A stretch of DNA of 64,000 bases. Source: Microplitis mediator. Its lineage: Eukaryota; Arthropoda; Insecta; Hymenoptera; Braconidae. Within the stretch, counting starts at the first letter, position 1, and every line of letters starts with the position of its first letter. The DNA lies in assembly GCF_029852145.1 (NCBI RefSeq), contig NC_079973.1:6096385-6160384 (forward strand), in the 5' to 3' direction. A program made the translations under genes and the position numbers. Under the pieces are notes generated by a model that saw only the letters and a program-made list of their open reading frames with translations, ran no database searches and had not been told where the DNA came from. Shown piece after piece: positions 10,301-22,700 of the stretch.

Positions 10301-11055
10301 AGATGTATCGTTTGGTTACGACAAAGATAAACTATTATTCAAAGACGTTGATTTTGGAATAGATTTAAATTCACGTGTTGCTATTGTTGGTCCCAATGGT
10401 GTAGGAAAGTCAACATTTTTGAAATTATTACTTGGCGAATTAACGCCACTACAAGGCGATCTTATTCGTAATCATCGACTGGTATGTTATAGATTTATTT
10501 CAATATATAAAAAAAAAAAAATAATTGAGTACTTGAATAATAAATAATAATTTTCTGTAGAGAATTGGACGATTCGATCAACATTCAGGAGAGCATTTAA
10601 CTGCGGAAGAAACACCATCAGAATATTTAATGCGTCTGTTCAATTTGCCTTATGAGAAGGCTAGAAAACAACTGGGAACATTTGGATTGAGCTCTCACGC
10701 GCATACGATTAAAATGAAAGATCTTTCGGGTGGACAAAAAGCGCGTGTTGCATTGGCTGAGTTGTGTCTTAACGCTCCGGACGTTGTTATTCTTGATGAA
10801 CCGACCAACAATCTTGATATTGAATCAATTGATGCCTTGGCACACGCGATAAACGGTTACAAAGGGGGTGTAATTATTGTGTCGCACGACGAACGACTGA
10901 TCCGTGACACCGAGTGTTGTCTTTATGTTATTGAGAACCAGAATATCTTTGAAGTCGACGGCGACTTTGATGACTACAGAAAAGAATTGCTCGAGAGTTT
11001 GGGTGAAATTATTAATAATCCTAGTATAGCAGCCAATGCTGCTGTTGCTCAATGA
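7336..11055 (+). CDS. ABCF1: ABC subfamily F member 1 (ABC50-type translation factor)
   Basis: Five exons: 7336-7694, 8649-8877, 8950-9595, 10303-10481, 10561-11055, joining in frame to 635 residues. The protein has no membrane segments and carries two ABC ATPase cassettes. Cassette 1 has Walker A GPNGHGKTT (created across the exon 1/2 junction, about residue 117), signature FSGGWRMR (about 235) and Walker B LLLLDEPTNHLDL (about 255). Cassette 2 has GPNGVGKST (about 440), LSGGQKAR (about 526) and VVILDEPTNNLDI (about 546). Lys-rich KEKKKLKKQQEYE and the SQSETQ segment match the stretch just before the first cassette in ABCF1, which separates it from ABCF2 and ABCF3. ABCF1 binds eIF2 and ribosomes and supports translation initiation. 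The N-terminal region is about 100 residues, much shorter than the roughly 300 of human ABCF1; an undetected upstream exon cannot be excluded. Introns 1 and 3 are almost entirely transposon. Confidence 0.95.
8035..8200. mobile_element. MITE-A inside element C, TSD AATTTCGT
   Basis: It starts ATGATGCTGAAATTAGCCG and ends CTGCTAACTTCAGGATCGT, with internal landmarks GCACTTGTAG and Walker-free AT tracts typical of the family. AATTTCGT is present directly on both sides (8027-8034 and 8201-8208), an exact 8-bp target duplication. Confidence 0.85.
8354..8559. mobile_element. MITE-B inside element C
   Basis: It begins ATGAGTGTGAATCCAGCAG and ends CTGCTACATTCACACTCAT. The flanks are GATAATTG on the left and AATAATTG on the right, which fits an 8-bp duplication with one mismatch. 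The related element C copy at 38205 reads TTATGATAATTGAAAG without the insertion, i.e. an empty site. Confidence 0.8.
9625..10247. mobile_element. Three head-to-tail MITE-A copies filling ABCF1 intron 3
   Basis: Copies at about 9625-9830, 9830-10036 and 10043-10247 each show the family landmarks: an end ATGATMCTGAA, an oligo-T/oligo-A body, TGCACCTAYAATTTTT, CTACATGTGCATATTTTTAG and a closing CAGAATCAT-type end. The first copy is inverted relative to the other two. Together they make up about 620 of the 707 intron bases. Confidence 0.8.
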
Positions 11056-11248
11056 CCCGACGTACATCTTCCGACCTAGTCGTTTTCTAATTATTCCCGT
11101 GCATTTTTTTATTCAAGAAAGTAATTACAGCTTTGTTGGATTTTTTATATTTAAAAATTGACTAATCCAATTTTGTACCATTAAATATCCATTTAGAAAA
11201 ATTTACAGTTTATTATATTTAATTACATTTGTAAAAATGTTTTGTGTC

Positions 11249-11263
11249 AATAAATTTAATAAA
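11249..11263 (+). terminator. ABCF1 polyadenylation signals
   Basis: Two AATAAA hexamers (11249-11254 and 11258-11263) lie about 195 nt after the ABCF1 stop codon in an otherwise featureless 3' region. This is the likely end of the transcript. Confidence 0.55.
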
Positions 11264-11399
11264 AGATGGCTTAATAAATGATTGTTTATATATTTGAATT
11301 TGTTTTTTTAAATACTTTTTAGAAGATGTCAATTATATCCCGGTGTCTTTGTTATTAATCATTGATTTTAATTAATTACTAAACAAATATCGCATAGAA

Positions 11400-11556
11400 T
11401 ATGATACTGACGTTAAAAAAAAAATATTTTAAAAAATTGCACCTGTAGCTTTTTTGAGTTTCTACATGTGCATTTTTTCAGTTTATTTTTTTCTTATAAT
11501 TGACTTGTTGACAAAAAATCAAAAAACTGTTAATTGTCTTTTAACTACAGGATCAT
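11400..11556. mobile_element. MITE-A, internally deleted
   Basis: It starts ATGATACTGACGTTAAAA, has GCACCTGTAG and CTACATGTGCA in the centre and ends AACTACAGGATCAT. The left arm is shortened. The flanking 11557-12262 is AT-rich with no supportable gene. Confidence 0.65.
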
Positions 11557-12262
11557 CTCAGAATAGATTTCTTTGACTCGATAATTATTTTTTCAAGTTA
11601 ATTTTATATTTTGTATAATTAATGTTCCTTAAAAATTATAAAAAAAAATAATATTCATTTTCACGGCTTTGGATAAGTCAGCAAATGATTCAACTCAAAT
11701 TGAGCAATAATTGTTTCATGATTGAGTAATTTTTGAGGCAGGTAAATATACTGATAATTATAAGAAACAAACTCTACAATCAATAAATATTTTTTTCTGG
11801 GACAAGTATTCAGACATGATCAGATATGAGTTAATAAATGTATGGACATTTTCGTTTTTAATCAGAACAGTATTTCTACAAGATCATATTTGAATTTCTT
11901 CTGGGGATTATATAGAAAATTAATTACTTTCAGTAGGGAATACATTTTTGGATGCTGATAGTAAATTCGAAGTTTTGATACTTCAGTCAGGCATCGATAT
12001 TAAAATCAACAATAAATTTGATTCAAATTTTCATATAATTTCAGTATTCGTTTAATTTTAAAAGATACTAAAAAAAATTTGATTAGCAAAAAAAAAAAAC
12101 TTACCAGCGTTGACACAAATTTGTCTGCTCGGAAACTTTTGAATTACTTTTAAAAGCTTTATTTAATATAACGGACTGACTTGATTTTTGACTTCTATAC
12201 TAATTATATTTTGATTCAAAGAGAACAAAATAAATCACAATTAAAATTTAAACTATCAAAGA

Positions 12263-12885
12263 ATGAGTGTGAATGTAGCAGACATGAGACAATTTATAAA
12301 TTTGAATTAAATAAATAAATTAATTTAAACAATGAAATTTAAAAAATGCGCGTACGGATTTTATGATACTGAAGTTAGCCGACGTTTAATAATTTTTGGA
12401 TTTTTTTTAAACAATAAATTATTTAAAAAAAAATATTTGAAAAAATTGCACCTATAGTTTATTAAATTTTCTACATGTGCATATTTTTATTTTCATTTTT
12501 TTTTTAAATTAAGTCTTTGAAACAAAAATTTGAAAATTTTTAACTGTCTGCTAACTTCAATGATCCTGAAGATAGCAGACATTTAAAAATTTTTGAACTT
12601 TTATTTTTCAACAAATCAATTGCAAAAAAATAAACTAAAAATATGCACATGTAGAAAATTTTAAAAACTACAGGTGCAATTTTTTAAAATATTTAATTTA
12701 ATGGTTTATCGTCTAAAAAAAAATCAAAAAATTATTAGACGTCTGCTAACTTCAGTATCATTAACTTCAGGATCATCGGATTTTGCATTTATCTATAAAT
12801 ACATTTTTAATTTTTACTTTGCTTACATTTTATCCATTTATTCTAAAATTTATAAATTGTCTGATGTCTGCTACATCCATACTCA
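12263..12885. mobile_element. MITE-B split by MITE-A (TSD CGGATTTT)
   Basis: The outer MITE-B starts ATGAGTGTGAATGTAGCAG at 12263, is interrupted at 12362, and resumes at 12777 to end near 12885. The insert at 12363-12776 is a composite MITE-A (ends ATGATACTGAAG and CTTCAGGATCAT). CGGATTTT flanks it exactly (12355-12362, 12777-12784). Joining the outer halves gives the sequence seen uninterrupted in the MITE-B at 45497-45702. Confidence 0.85.
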
Positions 12886-12895
12886 GAACAAAGAA

Positions 12896-13078
12896 TATGA
12901 GTGCGAATGTAGCAGACATAAGACAATTTATAAATTTTAAATAATTAAACAGAAAAAAATGCGCGTACTGATTTTTAAATTATAAAAATACGTATTTTTT
13001 AATTTTTATTATACATGCATTATATTTATTTATTCCTAAATGAAAAAAATTACCTCTTGTCAGTTACATTCACTCTAA
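12896..13078. mobile_element. MITE-B, diverged copy
   Basis: It begins ATGAGTGCGAATGTAGCAG, keeps the AAAAATGCGCGTACTGATTT centre, and decays toward a right end GTCAGTTACATTCACTCT. It is the last repeat before the MKK7 upstream region. Confidence 0.65.
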
Positions 13079-13279
13079 TTCTAAGAATCACTACCATAAA
13101 ATCAAAATGTCCGCAATTCTATTGTTCTATAATAAATTTTCATATTTATCACATCTAATTTATTATTAATTTATTTTTCATCACCACTACTAATTATATC
13201 ACAACTGACTAATGGAAAAGAAAAACTAATTAAAATATATAAACTTATTAGAATTTTATCTCGTGATCCCTTTCCGCGG

Positions 13280-13761
13280 GAAGTGTCGTTAAAAAACTCT
13301 TTGTTCCATCAAAATGGCGTCGCATTTGTGTTCTCGTTTAAAATTTAACGTATAAAAAATCAATATCTCGATTACTGGTCAACAATCAACAATCGATACT
13401 CTACTGGCAGCCAATAATAAAGATAGTTTGAAAAATTCAAAATGAAAGCCCGCAGCGCCACATTCAAACCAACAATTTGTCGCTACTGTCTTGTTATTTA
13501 ATTTATTTCAGCTCTCCATCCTCTATCTTTATTACACTGGGGGTTTTCACTTGGTGCAGTTCAATGCTGCCAAAAAGGGCAGACTGGTACACCAGAAACA
13601 TATTTTATTAATACTAAAATGTGTGTAATTTGTTAAATAATAATTATCAACAGACACTAATTATTTAAAAATTTTTATCTATAAACAGTGATCGTGTTTT
13701 TAAATTTAAAAAATATTTGAAATATCCACCAATTAAACAAAGAAAAAAACGTATTATTATA
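13280..13761 (+). promoter_or_regulatory. Promoter and 5' leader of MKK7
   Basis: The interval has several GC-richer patches in an AT-rich setting, a CCAAT word at about 13412 (GCAGCCAATAA) and an initiator-like GTGCAGTTCAATG near 13554. It precedes the MKK7 start by 0.2-0.45 kb. There may be an unresolved leader intron (ATTTATTTCAG near 13500-13511). Inferred, not proven. Confidence 0.35.
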
Positions 13762-16700
13762 ATGTCTAGTACATTAGAAAATAAAATATTAAATTTACAA
13801 GAACGTTTGCGAGCTGAAACCGAGTCTAGGGATCGTGATCGACGAGTCAGTAGCGATGTGCCACCAGGTTCAGGAATCCAACCCTCGTCCTCGGCACCAA
13901 CGTCTTCATCAGTTGTCCGAAGACCACGACAACGTATATATTATCTATATACTTTATTACTATTTTTATTTTCTCATACATATATACATATTACATATTA
14001 CATTTATATCTATACATATATGTATACATATTATTTATTTTATGTTAATCTATTTATTGATACTATATACAGTAATAGTTGATAAATATTTTGATTAATA
14101 CTGGGAACAGGTTATGTTGATTATCCTTGTCTTGTTATTTATATGACAACTTATTGCATACATTCTACGCGGAAATTTTTCACGTAATACTTTAATACCT
14201 TATTTTATACTTAATCTTTTATTTAAACGTTTTTTTTATTATCGACATTCTGTTGACTTTCTATTTAAATTTCTTACCTTATTTATTCTTCAGGAATTTT
14301 ATCCCTTTTCTGTAGAATAGGCATAGACTTTTATCTAATTATTTATCCAGTCAGTAAATTTCTACTTAAATATGATCCTGAAATTGACAGACAATTTTTT
14401 GATTTTTTTTTTTGATATCAATTACAGAAAAAAACGAAAACTAAAAATATGCACATGTAGAAAATTTAAAAAATTACAGGTGCAATTTTTCAAATATTTT
14501 TTTTTGTAATTTATCGTTTTGAAGAAAATTCAAAAAATTGTTAGACGTTGGTTAATTTCACTATCATTTAAATATCAGGCTGAAATTGACAATAAAAAAT
14601 TTTTGGATTTTTTTTTCAATGTCAATTGCAAAAAAAAAAAAAAAACTAAAAATATACACATGTAGAAAATTAAAAAAATTACAGGTGCAATTTTTTCAAA
14701 TATTTTTTTTTTTGTAATTTATCGTTTTGAAAAAAATTCAAAAATTATTCGTCGGCTAACTTCACTATCATAATTAAATGAATAAGAATGTAGCAGACGT
14801 CAGACGAATTCGAAATTATAAATAGAGTAAATAATTTAAAAAATAATAATTAAAAAAAATGCACTTATTAATTTTTAAATTTTTTAAATGCGCACTTTTT
14901 TAGAATTTCATTTTTTAAATTATTTACTCAATTTATTTATAATTTTAAATTTGTCTGATCTGCTACATTCACACTCATTATTAAATATGATCCTGAAATT
15001 GACAGATAATAAAAAATTTTTGGATTTTTTGGATTTTCTATTTTCAATATCACTTACAAAAAAAAACTAAAAATATGCACATGTAGGAAATTGAAAAAAA
15101 CTAGAGGTGCAATTTTTCCAAATATTTTTTTTTACAATTTATCGTTTTGAAAAACAATCAAAAAATTATTAGACCTCGGCTGACTTCAGTATCATATTTA
15201 AATTTTATTTTCTTGTATTTATTACATTTATTGGCAATTGATAAAACATATTTTTTAAATCAAAATATAGTTGGAGACATGGGAACACCAACAAGGTCAA
15301 GAAAACAATTGGATTTGCCGATACAAATGGTGCCACCAAAGACATGTGACAGCGAAGTTGACTCAAAATTACAGGAGATAATGAAAATGAATGGCATACT
15401 TACGATAAATGGACTTAAATATCAAACAGAAATGAAAGATTTGGAGCATTTGGGTGAACTGGGTAATGGTACGTGTGGGCATGTTGTTAAAATGAAACAT
15501 AAACCCAGTGGTGTTGTTATTGCGGTTAAACAAATGCGGCGATCTGGTAATACTGAGGAAAATAAACGTATTATTATGGATCTTGATGTTGTACTCAAGT
15601 CCCACGACTGTCCTTACATTGTACAGTGTCTAGGATGTTTTATTACTGAATCAGATGTATGGATATGTATGGAGTTGATGGCAACTTGTCTTGATAAATT
15701 GTTAAAAAAATGTAGACAGCCGATACCAGAAGACTTTTTAGGCAAAGTTACTGTTGCAGTAAGTTTATTATTTTTTATTTAAAAAACAAAATTTATATGT
15801 ATAAATATATGTAGATACATATAGGGCAGAGGTACCGGTTTTGGGCACTTCAGGGCCAGTTTTGGACACTCGAAAAATTTTAATAAAATAATTTATAAAA
15901 GAGACAATGACATAATTTATTTTAAAAATGTGTTCAGAGATACTTTTATCCCACTATTAAAGTGAAAATTTTATTTAATACTTTTTCATTAATTAAAATA
16001 CAGTATTAAATGTCCGAAAATGGAGCAGTGGCCACAAATAGTACTCTACCCTATATCTTTTTGATCGATTATAATTATTGTTTTTTAATTAACTGGCACA
16101 CTTACGATCTCTTTCAAATATTTTTATTTGTTTGGTGATATTTTTTGGGTCCATTACTCATATTTTCAGACCATAACTACAATATAATTATAAACATTTA
16201 AAAAATTAACTAAAAAATTAAGAATCGTTCTCATAATTTTGATACTTGATACTGTTTTGTACCCACATTTATTAGATAGAGAAAACACTTTTATTGAGTT
16301 TTATATTTTGTTATTTTTGTCATTGTAATTAAGAAATTTTGATCATTATTTACATTGTTTTTTGTTTTGATCAAATTTTGTTGTGTTTAAACATATATTT
16401 GAAAATTTATGTACCCGAAGATCGGAATGTTTTTCGCGGATCGAAAATAAAAAAACAAAATGAAAAGTAAAAAATCTACTGGATCTAAATTTCTGAAATA
16501 TTTCGCATAGGTGCTAGTATGTCAGCCGAAAGTCGCAGTCATCTCTAATTACCCCTCAAGTCACCTTTAAGTAGTCAAATTACATAAATTTTTTTCATTT
16601 TCTTTGCGCGAAAAACGTTCCGATCTTCAGGTGCATGAAAATTTTGGATTTATTATTGTTATTATTAATTTTTAAAAAATTCAAAAAATTTTCCGTATAA

Positions 16701-19700
16701 AAAGATGTTTTTAAAAAATACACTTTTTAATTTTTTATTTCATTACAAGTTCAAGAGAAAAAAAATTTTTAAGCTTTTTCACAAACTGTCATTCTAATAA
16801 TTTCCGCTGTTTTTTATTTTGATTTTTCAGAATTTTTTATAAAAAAAGAAATAAATGATGAAATAAATTTTTTGAAAACATCAACTAAAAAAAAATATAA
16901 ATAAAAATTTTTCAAAAGTTCACGGGATGTTTAAGTTTTGATTTAATCAAGTCATTAATTAAGTTGTATATTATTTTATTATTTTTTTTTTACTTTTTAA
17001 ACAGACTGTTAAAGCATTGTCGTACCTGAAAGAATCACATGGAGTTATTCATAGAGATGTTAAACCTAGTAATATTCTACTTGATGAAACGGGTGGTGTT
17101 AAATTATGCGATTTTGGTATATCTGGACGTTTAGTTGACAGCAAAGCTAAAACTAGAAGTGCAGGATGTGCTGCATATATGGCGGTAACTATTTTATCAT
17201 ATCATTAATAAATTATAATTATTTTATAAAATTTATGTGACGTCAATTGACGTTTAATGACGTCAATCAAACGTTAAATCAATTAAAAATAGATTATTGA
17301 TAAGTTAATGATACTGTTTTATTAATTTCCATTAACTTGAACTAATAATCTATAAATAATTAATAAATACTAGTTTAGATTAGATAAGAAAAATATATTA
17401 ATTTCAATTAAAGAGTTTAGTTGATAAATTATTCATTAGTATAGAGATAACGATATATTTAATTTAATAAATTGATAATACAATTTTTAGCCGGAAAGAA
17501 TAGACCCACCGGATCCAACAAAACCGGACTATGATATAAGAGCAGATGTTTGGAGTCTGGGTATAACACTAGTGGAATTAGCTACTGGAGTTTTTCCGTA
17601 TCGAGATTGCAAGACTGATTTTGAGGTAATTTATTTTATATTTATTAGTTATCTATATTGACCTTTTTTTTTATACATATTGCATTCAATAGTATATTGT
17701 GTGACAAGAGATGAAACAAGACGATTTCAGACCAGGGTGAAGTTGGCTGTCCGAGCCGTAGGCAATGCCGACATCACCCGCAGTCTGAAATCGTGTTTCA
17801 TCCTAAATCACACACCATATTTTTCATGATTACCTGCATCGGAATTTGAAGTTCTAGTGTCAGCAGCCAGTAGGAAACAAGTTAATTTCAAGCCGATGAT
17901 AAGGAGAAATGTTAGAGAATAAGAAATCTGTGATTTACAGTCACTTATTAAGTAGTTAATTAGACAATAATATTGTTTTCACTCATTTTTTAGTAATTTT
18001 ATTTGGTTAAGGGCATTCTCCGACAGAGCCCCCCACTTTTTAAAATATTCAATGACCTTGAACTGTCATAAAAGTATTAAAATTTTATTTATTAATTTAA
18101 AAAAAATTGAAGCATTAATTGAAAATAGAACAACGCAGTTACAATTTCGTCGAAATATAAATTTTTATATTTTTTAAAAAATTACTCACAGTTAAAATCA
18201 ATAAGGAGTTAAACGAAATTTATTACATAAATTTTAGCCTAAAAGATTTGACATTCCAAATTATAATATTGACATGAAGACTTTACTGATATTTATTTTT
18301 CAAATTTTGTTTAACTCCTAATTGATGTCAACTGTAAATAATTTTTTTTTTAATTTATGTCGGCGAAATTGTAACTGCGTTGCCCTTTTTTCAATTAATG
18401 CTTAAAATTTTTTTTAATTAAAACTGTCACTTAAAAAATAAAATGAGTAAATTGAAGTGACAAGCAAACAAATGAGTAATAAGGCTGCAAATGAACATAA
18501 AAATAACTAACACGGGCAGAAACAATTGTGTTTCTTCCCAAGGGAAGAAATACGCATGTTTCTACCCGGTGTATGAAGGTCTTTGCGAATTAAAAATTCG
18601 CTAGTAGTTTGCAGCATCGGCTTGAAATTAGCTTGTATCGACTGGCTGTAGAGATAATGAAACTTTAAGTTTCGATGCTGGTATCTTGAAAAATTTTTAA
18701 TTCCTGGGTCTTTTGAATAATGATTTGTTGCTGTCAGGGTTGTAAATAATGCATGACTTTTTTTCATGCGTTAGCAATTTCATTGTCTTTTAAATTTAAT
18801 TTTTTAATGGGAACGATTCACATTGAAGAAAAAATTAACAATGGTTAATGTAATATTTTTCCATTAGTAATTTTTCAACCCTGGTTGCTGTGCGATAATT
18901 AGATTAAATTTTATCATCATTTTGAATTAAATATTTAATATTCATTGCTCGTACTTATTTACAGTAAACTTTTCTCGTAAATTTAAATACTTGTAAACTT
19001 AGTTTGAGTTTACAAATATTTTAAGTTTTTCAACCATAAATTTGTAATGATAACTTTTTTTTTCGTTTTAATTTAAAAAAATAGCCCTTTTATTTTAATT
19101 TACACTGAGCGAAAAAAAATTTTTAACAAGAAGACAAAGTTTTTGAATTGAAAAATTTACTTTATTGATTATCGATAGATCATATTTTTAAATCAAAATT
19201 TTTAAATTTTCTTTAGATTCAAAATTATCGTTATCAAAATAAAAATGAACTTTTGATTGATAATAATAATATATTTTTTTTTTTTCAATAAAACATAGAA
19301 TTAATTTGAAAAATAAATTATGAAGTCAAAAGACTGTTTATTTTTTTGCTTAAGGGACTAAACTAAAATAAATTAATTTTTTGTAAATTTAAAAATCGCA
19401 ATTTCTTGAAATAATGATTAAATTATAATTAAAAAATTTAATGTAACAGGTTTTGAGTAGGGTGGTACAAGAAGATCCACCAGCTCTTCCTTCAGGCACT
19501 CATTTTTCAAAAGAATTTCGTTCTTTTGTCACATGCTGCCTAACTAAAAATTACAAACAACGGCCTAAATATAATAAACTTATAGAACATTCATTTATTA
19601 AAAAATACGACAGTCAAGAAAATAACGCTGATCCATCGTTGCCTACGTCCGGATGCCAATGGCTTGGTAGAGTTATGAAACAACTCGAACCTAGGTGAGT

Positions 19701-22700
19701 TTCCTTGAACAAAAAAATTATGTATTTAATATTTAATTTTTAATCTTCATTAATTTATATATATTTCTCTGAACGATCTAGAATTTTATTTTTTACATCA
19801 TTGTATAGAATGATCTTTAAATATTTTTATTACGATGTAGATACGAGAATGTTTTTTATAATTATTTATTTATTATTTTTTTTTTTTCGACTTTTTTCTA
19901 GTGAGGAATCGAATATAGTTAGAAATTTAAAACGGCATGAGATTCCCGACTAATAAAATAATGTTTGGTTTGGTATTTTATTTTTTACAATAACCAGGTA
20001 TCCTGATTTATTTTAAATACATCCACGAGTAATTAAATATTTGTCATTTATATATATATTTTTTTGATATTGTTTATTCATACATTGTTTTATATTTTAT
20101 TTAAATTAATTCTTTATTGCTGTAAAAAAAAAAAATGTTCCGTTATCTTTACGATTAAAAAAAAAAAAAAATTTCATAATTCAGTGTTTAAAATAAGTCA
20201 TTTTATTTAAATAATTTGATCGTAAAAATTTTTATCTAGAAAATTATTTAAATTTAAATTATATTTAGTATCAAGATTGAATTTTTTTTTCCATCCGTAC
20301 GTCTCTTGTAGTCTTATTTATTATAATTAATATTTGGTTTTAAAAAATTTATAATTACTCTGATGGTACTGATTGTTAATAAACGTAATATTTAATAATT
20401 ATTTAAATAAAACGACTTATTTAAATAATATCAGACAAAATTTTTGTATATCACATTGCAAAGATTGCTGTATCAAGAATTTAAAATTAAAAATTATAAA
20501 AAGAAACATGAAAACCGGGTGTTAAATAAAATAACATAAATATTAAATATAAAATTGTCTTTTTTTTTTAAGAATAAAATAAAAACCGTTTGAAATCGTT
20601 TAAATAAAGTCGTTTAATTCAATTTAAACGTTTGCGTGCGTGTTAAATTGTGTTACAGCGTTGAGCTTGAGGGAGGCAGCGCAGCGTAGCATCTTCGCTT
20701 CCTCACCTCCACTCTCACCACATAAATACACTCTCCAACACATTACATCCTTACTGATTAAAAAAATATATGATAATACAGGGTGGCCACAAACCGAGAA
20801 ACCCGGAAAATATTATGGGAATGTCAGGGAGTATGATCTTGAAGTCAGCAGACAATTAATAATTTTCGGAATTTTTTCAACAATTTACTTGAAAAAAAAT
20901 TAAAAACTAAAAATATGCACATGTGGAAATTTTTAAAAACTACATGTGCAATTTTTTCAAATACTTTTTTTTTATAATTTACTGTTTAAAAAAAAATCCA
21001 AAAATGAGGAAAAGTCGGCTAACTTCAGTATCATTCAGGGAATTTCGAAAAGTAACCGGGAATTTAATTACGACAGTTCAAAATTTTAAAATTTTTTAAT
21101 AGTACACTAGTCACAAAAATTAAGGGATGTTAAAAAAAATTCAAATTTTCAAGTGATTTTCCACAGATTGTAACTCGAAGTACAATGGTCGTACAACAAA
21201 AACGATAAAGACAAATTGTAGCTTTAAGTGACTAGTTTTCAGATCTGATTTTGAAATTTTTTTTTTCGAACGGTTCTGGAGTAATTTTAAAAAAACCATC
21301 GAAAAAAAAACTTTTGGTTTTCTTAAAAACAGTCAATGGGCTTCAAAAAATTTTTTCCGATAGTTATGATAGATTTTTGATTACTCCGGAGTTATGCATA
21401 ATAAAAAAATTTCACGAGCAGATCAGAAAACTAAACACTTGTAGCTACAATTTGCCTTTATTGTTTTTGTTGTACGACCATTTCCCTTCGAGTTACAACC
21501 TGTTGAAAGTCACTTAGAAATTTGAAATTTTTTTAATACCCCTTAATTTTTGTGACTAGTGTATTTTGAATTTATTTTAATCAAAATTTCTTATTAAATA
21601 TTTTAACTTACATATTTTTAACATCGAGTAATCAAAAGTAGGCCATATTAATTTAATTTATTGACTTTTTTTTGGTTTCTCTCATGACTTAATCGTCAGG
21701 TTCAATTATTGACAATGAAAATATAATAAAAACTTTGAATATCTTCATGATACAAATAAAATTTCTGAATCAGGGAAAAGTGCGAAAAATTTTACTGGAA
21801 AATCGGGAAATATCAGGGAATTTTGAAATCACTTTGTGGCCACCCTGTAATAATAATAAAATTAAACCCAAAAACCACAAAAAAATATCCGCAACCTCTG
21901 AACAAATCCACAAAAGAAATATTTAAAAAAAAGTTTAAAATACCAGAAAAAATATGCAATCTGTCCAATTTTCATTTCGAGTTGTTTGGTTTGTGCACGT
22001 GCCTGTTACACATCCCACCCTTCAACCCCCACTCATGGTAAGCAATCTTTTTTTATTTATTACAAAGTATTCGTTGTTTATTTATTTACATATTTTTTTT
22101 AATGTGTTGTCTTACTGCGTGTTCGTGATGTGATATTTTTTGCTTGTCTATTATTTTTTTTTATCAATCGCTGTCAACTTTCCCTTTATCTTCCTGTCTC
22201 TTTCTCTTTCATTATCTTTACTTTTATCAAAACTTAAATTATTTTTGAATTTTACAAAATTTCAAATTAAAATTTTAGTACAGAAATATTCAAAAATAAT
22301 TTTGCTTTATGTTCTTATACTTGAAGACTATCAAAAATTTCTTGATGATTATATTTATGTACTTTATGCATTTATATTAATATAAATTTCTTTATATGCA
22401 TGGAATTCATTATTAACATCGTAACTTATCCATTAATTCTAAAGAAAAAAAAGCACAGGATTTCTGCAGGATTTCACACTGGCGTTCACGTGGATTCTTC
22501 TTATCTATAATTATTTTATTCGTTCATTGTCAATCATTTTTTTTTCTCAAGTCGAAATTGATTTTTAAAATTAAATATTTATTTGCAACTACAAAATTAA
22601 AAATCAATTTGCCGCCTTTTATCATACAGGAAGTTTATTTAAAATTATAAAACAAATTATTTATAATCAATAAACTTTCTTGAAAAATGGTACTAAAGTT

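Larger units (their letters stand above)
20779..21847. mobile_element. Element E, copy 1: hAT-like, carries Tc-like and MITE-A inserts
   Basis: The ends CAGGGTGGCCACAAA and TTTGTGGCCACCCTG are inverted repeats in the hAT style. Flanks TGATAATA (20771-20778) and TAATAATA (21848-21855) match at 7 of 8 bases. The body has repeated CAGGGAATT/CGGGAAT words. Nested are a MITE-A (20833-21034) and a TA-flanked element (21105-21561). A second copy with the TA-flanked element but without the MITE-A lies at 60362-61265. Confidence 0.75.

Noticed and set aside
21947..22037. Possible cassette exon in MKK7 intron 5 ending CACTCATG|GTAAGC
   Set aside because: It is open from exon 5 (RKNMQSVQFSFRVV...), but its length of 91 nt leaves phase 0, which does not match the phase 2 entry of exon 6, and the acceptor lacks a pyrimidine tract.
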